From Saururus chinensis (lineage: Eukaryota; Streptophyta; Magnoliopsida; Piperales; Saururaceae), in NCBI GenBank assembly GCA_035235625.1, contig CP141150.1, positions 4,340,001-4,404,000 on the forward strand: 64,000 nucleotides of DNA. Direction: 5' to 3'. The notes beneath the pieces are model-generated. The model was not told the origin of the DNA, ran no database searches, and saw nothing but the letters and a program-made list of their open reading frames with translations. A program made the position numbers and the translations under genes. Each line of letters starts with the position of its first letter. Position 1 is the stretch's first letter. Of the stretch, positions 59,220 to 64,000 are shown piece by piece.

Positions 59220-60718
59220 GAGACGCACCCGGACCGGTTCAACCTCTGACCCCTCCGTCTCTCCTCTGCTTAGTCCAGCGTCCCCGACGTCCCTTGTTTT
59301 TGGTCTATGTCCGTTTTCGGACGTTGGGACTGCCGTCAATAATCGAACATCGGACTTGACCTAGCGGATCTTTGTCTAGCTCTACCCCGGCTTGGTGACG
59401 CCAGTGGGCCACCCCTCTGGGCCTTGTTCAGCCTTTGCTTTGGAACCATGTCTGGAACGCGATGCATTTTTTGGACGATTTGAGCGAGAGGCTCTATTTT
59501 GGCTGCCATCGTGTCATCGGTGATTGGTTGGGGCTGGTCAGCCTTTGTTCGGCTTTGCCCCAGCCTGGTGATGATGGCAAGGGCCACCGTAGCTTGGCCC
59601 CACCTAACCCGGTGTGATCGCCTATGACCCATGCTCCTACTTGTGGCCCGTAGCCGCAACTAGTTCTGCCTCACCAACATAATTGCCCATTGACCCCTCT
59701 TGCCCATTTTTATGTTGTCGGTACCGGATGGCCTCTGGCAAGAATTTGTAGAACCTATCTTGACTGAAGGTGGATGAGTTCACCTGCACGGGCCTTGGCT
59801 AGTGACGGCCTTGTGGCCTTTGCTCGACCCTGAACCTTCCCCCTGTCCTCTACCGTGCGAGATGCACAGCTACCCGTACCATTAGTTTTGGTTGTGGGTA
59901 GTGATCAACGATATTGCCATTTTGATTGGCCATCACTAGGGACTTAGCCCTATCGGCCTTTTGTGGGCCTTGGGCTGACACTGTCCAGCCTCTCCCCTCC
60001 CCTTTGGGCTGCATGTGTATGTAGCCGCGTGTGCGATTTAGGGTTTAGGCGCCGCATTCGCACCACCTGACCATCGGCTAGCTCTGCCACTGAGTGGAGT
60101 TGACACATAGCCCTCCTCCACCTCTCCTCTGTCCTTGAGCGGCGCTCCATGGCTCTGCCCTATTGTGGGCCCTTGTTGACACGAAATCACCGCCGTTGGG
60201 TGTTGTCCACGGCTGATTTTGACTTCTTGCGGCCGGCCGAGTATTTCTCAGCTGTCGGCCGACCTTCAGTGAGTCCACCGTGACTTCTGGTCGCACCTAC
60301 CACTAGTTGGTACGACCTTTCTCCCGGCCGCCCTTAGTGTGCCACTGTGGATCTTAAATTTTGCCTCATTGACCTGTGTCACCCTATTTGGCCGTGAGTA
60401 GTTCCGACGCTTCCAAAACCCTCAGGACAATATCTCTCTCAGTTAGGCAATACTTTTGGCTGCCAACTCCGCCGCCGATGTCTACGCCGTCGTGTGCTCA
60501 CCATCAAACATCATGATTACGAGGTAGGGGAGCTTTGAACTTGTAATTTCATGATAGCATGCTTTGAATGAGTAGCAGCATACTAGGATTGTATGATGCA
60601 ATGCTTTGGATGTTAAATTATGATCCGTTTGCATGATGTAAGATGATACATTATGTCATGTTAATATGCATATAGCATGCATGTGAGTTGAAAGTATGTA
60701 TGACGTATGTAGAATTTG

Positions 60719-60880
60719 TATGTGCTAGTGATGGCTAGCGTGTTTGTTGGTAAGCTTCGTATGTGGGATCTGTATGTGCTAGTGATGGCTAGCGTGGATG
60801 TTTGTAAGCTAAGTGTGTGGATTGAGTATGTGCTAGTGATGGCTAGCGTGTTTGTTGGTAAGTTTCATATGTGTAAGTGT
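60719..60880. repeat. 54 bp tandem repeat, three units
   Basis: Units start at 60719, 60773 and 60827. Each begins TATGTGCTAGTGATGGCTAG and continues CGTG, then a TTTGTAAGCT-like stretch. The period is a multiple of three but there is no gene context. Confidence 0.93.
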
Positions 60881-61346
60881 ATGTGGGAAAATTTATGGGT
60901 GATGGATAGTAAGAGGTGACAAAGGTTTCATCTGGATTTGTTGTGGATGTGTAAGCGTATGACAGATGACAAATGATATGAGTATGACGGGCAAGAATTG
61001 GAGTAGATTGTTTTGGATTAGAGTGTATGTTGGGGGATTGTCAAACAGTAAGAGTGTGCATAATTGTACAAGCATAACGTACAAATTATAAAGTGAAAAG
61101 TAAGCATAATAAGTGAGGTATAAGTAAGAAGGTGATAACTAGGGTTGGCTCTGAGGAGCTCAGTTTGATGATGTCAGTGTAAGATGTTTTAGTCGTAAGG
61201 TAAATGGCGGAGTATGTAAGACTGTAAGATTTTGGTGTACGGTGAGTTTTGTTGTAAGATGGACGGGTTTAGTGAAGCATGTTGCCTTGATGAACTGGGG
61301 TTTCGGATCGGGCTCAACATCGGTTTGATTAGTGGAGCACGGTATG

Positions 61347-64000
61347 TGTCACGCCCTGGCACTGCCCGACCTGAGCCAAACCTGGTCCAAGGGCCGGTCA
61401 AGCGCATGGGGGCGACAAGGAGGTTGAGAAAGATTAGCGAAAGACTTATGCCCTAATCACGGGCGAACTAAAATTTATGGAGTGAACGCACCACTTTGAG
61501 CAAGAGTAAATAGGTAAAAACAAAAGAGTTACTTTAACTCTAAAATAAACCACAATCTCAAACCCACATAGTTATTTAATCCGTAGCCCACACTAGGCTC
61601 CAAAACTATGTCCCAAATAATCTAAACGTAAAATGTAGCACAAAACCAAAATGAATACTACACCGCATGAGTTCTAACATCATAGCAAAAACCAAAGAAA
61701 CATGTCACATAAGAGATCTGCACGTCTACTCCTAAGTCCTCTCCAACCTTTTCTCATAGAGAGGATCCTGTCCATCTGCGTGTCACGCCACGCACCCCAA
61801 AGCAAAAGCACAAGAAACAGGGGTGAGTATGATAAACTCAATAATGGTTTTTGATATAACTATAATCATTAGAAACACAACAGTATAGTAATATAACAAT
61901 TCAGTTCAATATTTGACAAGAGGTATCATTTTCTGATCACACGTATACATCACCAAGACCTGCATCATAGTGTCTAAATTGTATAGTGCAATTCAACATC
62001 ATTTAAACCTGCATGAGATGTATCTCCAACATATATTTCAGATCATGCATCAACATCATATAAACCTGCATGAGATGTATCTCTAGCATACATTTCAGAT
62101 CATGCAACCCTGCATATAGTGTCTCCGTCACAATCTTCAAATCAGGCATTCACAACATATCTCATCCATTCTGTACGACAAACGTGTCACATTACATGTT
62201 ACACAAACATGCATAACATACATCATATACATGCATCAACATAAATAGAGAATGCCTCCATCAAGGAGTAAACACAATTAGTGTCACACAGACAAGGCCA
62301 CAAAGGCATGTCATGGTCCAAATTCTACACAAGAATATAAGAACGTCGGGGTTGTCAGTCCCTAAGCTGCTCGCCTTGGACGATCCGGGCCAAGGATGCC
62401 TCATTCTCACATAGAGAACCTAGAGCTGGGGTGTTCGCCCAGGGACATCTCCTGCGGTGGGGGAGAGCCCAAGTTCTCACATAGGGAACCCTAGAACACG
62501 TGGTAGCTGGTGCACAAAGCGTACCACTCTGGATTCTCAAGGTCCAGAAGACAATCATAATAATCTCAATCCGCAAGACAAGTACATAATTCATCCCCAC
62601 ATAATTCCATTTAACTAGACTCAACCCGGGGAGTGTACATGTTCCACAAAGGAACTCAAATCAAAACATGTCCCTTTGGATCAATCAAGTTTTGATTAAG
62701 CCAACGATCGATTAATCTGGCACGTAATTTCACCACATTGCATCCAATCGATCAAACTCGGTTAATCTCGATAAAGCCTCAATTGGAAATCCATTTTTAT
62801 GATGCATGCAATATGGTACATACGTGGGCAAGGCATACATGAATCCTAATTCATGATAAGTGCTCTCATTAGCCCCTCATGCATCATTCATAATCATAAT
62901 ATCAAGCCTCATCATAATCATTAACCCCACATGTGTGTGTGTACATGGTAGAAGCACCTCACTCGAGGTATATCAACATGCTTTGTAATTAACTCACCAT
63001 CACACTACACATGAGCATTAACATCTAATCATGGATTCCATTGGAAATCACAGGAGAAGAACCATTAAAATCATAACTCAAGTCAAAACATAACCACATG
63101 CTAAACATATGTAAGCTCAATTGCCTCATACTTGAGTCTAGGCATAACACTAACATTCACCCATCATTTAACCACATCCTATAATGACATATCAGTCCAT
63201 TAACATGCTGTAATTCTACTGAAAACATGCTTAAACCCTAGGAATCAACCACTCATATCTTCAAGATAGCAATTCTAACAAATGCATACAACTACAAGCC
63301 ATTTCACATAACTTTAAATATACACTACAGCTTCTAAACATCAATAGTATGTTCTTCCAGTAGCTTACCCTGGCTCAAAACACTCCATATACACATAAAA
63401 GTGATATTTTAGAGTAGAGACATTGAAATAAATAACATACAAACAATGGTCAATTTCTGCAGTGTAGCCGTTCGAACGCCCTCTAGGGCCGTTCGTTCGG
63501 CCAAACAGGAATTATGCTGAAATTGCAGTGTTGCCGTTCGAATGCCCTGCAGGGCCATTCGAGCGCCAACAAGGCAGATTTGACCTTCTTCTTTATTTCA
63601 AATTTCAAACCGAAACTCCATTGATGCAACTTAAAATCTCCATCTAACAACTCAAACGCCATTACAATTCCATCATACCTTCCAGAAAGCTAATCTACCT
63701 CATATTAAGATAAAACCCTAAGAAATCGGGACAAGAAATTAACATTTACTAATTCCACCATTAGAGTACTAAATCAAGTAAACCCATTCCAAATAAACCA
63801 TAAAATCGAGATTTTTACCATAAGAAAACTGAGATTTCAAAGACCCATTACCTTATCACTTGATTAGGTTTGGATTTGACCTTCACCCTTCTTGAAAACC
63901 TTCCAAAGACATAGAGTTTAAGTTAAACTCCATTAAAAATGGATTTAACATTGAAAACCTTAATGAAATCTTAGATCTAGGGTTTGTTAAGCATAAAAAA
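61347..64000 (-). mobile_element. Family-Y LTR (copy Y6), running off the right edge
   Basis: The minus-strand end is GCCAGGGCGTGACA at 61347. The copy is collinear with Y1 and Y3 for 2.65 kb, to the window edge, where about 0.7 kb of LTR is still missing. It carries two well-kept palindrome pairs at 63468-63571. Whether it is solo or part of an element cannot be seen. Confidence 0.9.

Larger units (their letters stand above)
56930..61346. mobile_element. GC-rich LTR relative of the 20801-25603 insertion, incomplete
   Basis: The GC-rich stretches 56990-57790 and 59220-60480 lack any gene. 60510-60600 (GAGGTAGGGGAGCTTTGAAC and TAGCATGCTTTGAATGAG) is the reverse complement of 23040-23145. The left end is not intact and the right end is cut by LTR Y6. 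The 1.42 kb family-Z copy lies inside. Long open frames here (for example 57259-57783) follow from high GC content. Confidence 0.62.

Overview
The window is nuclear DNA from a flowering plant. It has intron-rich plant genes with GT-AG junctions, AT-rich spacers, plant-type Ty3/gypsy retrotransposons with 3.4 kb LTRs, hAT transposons and small foldback elements. Codon use in the genes is AT-leaning, which argues against a grass. The exact lineage (magnoliid, basal eudicot or core eudicot) cannot be told from the sequence alone.

Gene-bearing left arm (1-19.7 kb). A TRICHOME BIREFRINGENCE-LIKE (TBL) O-acetyltransferase gene runs off the left edge on the minus strand. Its five visible exons join in correct phase, but one carries an in-frame stop and the first a frame break. 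A spacer full of small foldback elements follows. Next is a LIN/CERBERUS-type U-box E3 ubiquitin ligase gene (plus strand, eight coding exons, 1184 aa, no WD40 part). It converges on a complete 14-exon gene for the small subunit of DNA polymerase delta (POLD2, 442 aa, minus strand), whose upstream region has an E2F site and seven site II (TGGGCY) boxes. A 62-codon gene of unknown function lies at 19.4-19.6 kb.

Repeat block 1 (19.76-42.0 kb). A decayed hAT transposon is split by a 4.8 kb LTR-type insertion with a CACAT target duplication. A decayed Ty3/gypsy gag-pol is split by another LTR (TTTAT duplication). That LTR holds a truncated gypsy element (family Y) and a family-Y solo LTR (GTAAG duplication), and the solo LTR holds a 1.43 kb LTR-like element (family Z, GGTTC duplication). 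To the right is an intron-containing fragment of the RNA polymerase II second-largest subunit gene with a 73 bp tandem duplication, next to sequence resembling a CACTA transposon end.

Gene island (43.4-46.7 kb). A leucine-rich-repeat receptor kinase of the Xa21/EFR/FLS2 class (LRR XII, non-RD kinase) has the usual two-exon layout. Its reading frame is broken by an apparent one-base loss in a G run, and a 21 bp in-frame duplication lies in the kinase C-lobe.

Repeat block 2 (47.7-64.0 kb). An internally deleted family-Y element has its gag interrupted by an oppositely oriented family-Y solo LTR (ATTAC duplication). A GC-rich LTR relative follows, holding a second family-Z copy (GAGAC duplication), and then another family-Y LTR running off the right edge.

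The most unexplained signal is a module of paired CGTTCGAACG-type palindromes. It recurs in the transcribed part of every family-Y LTR that reaches it and also in both family-Z copies. No operon-like or defence-island system is present.
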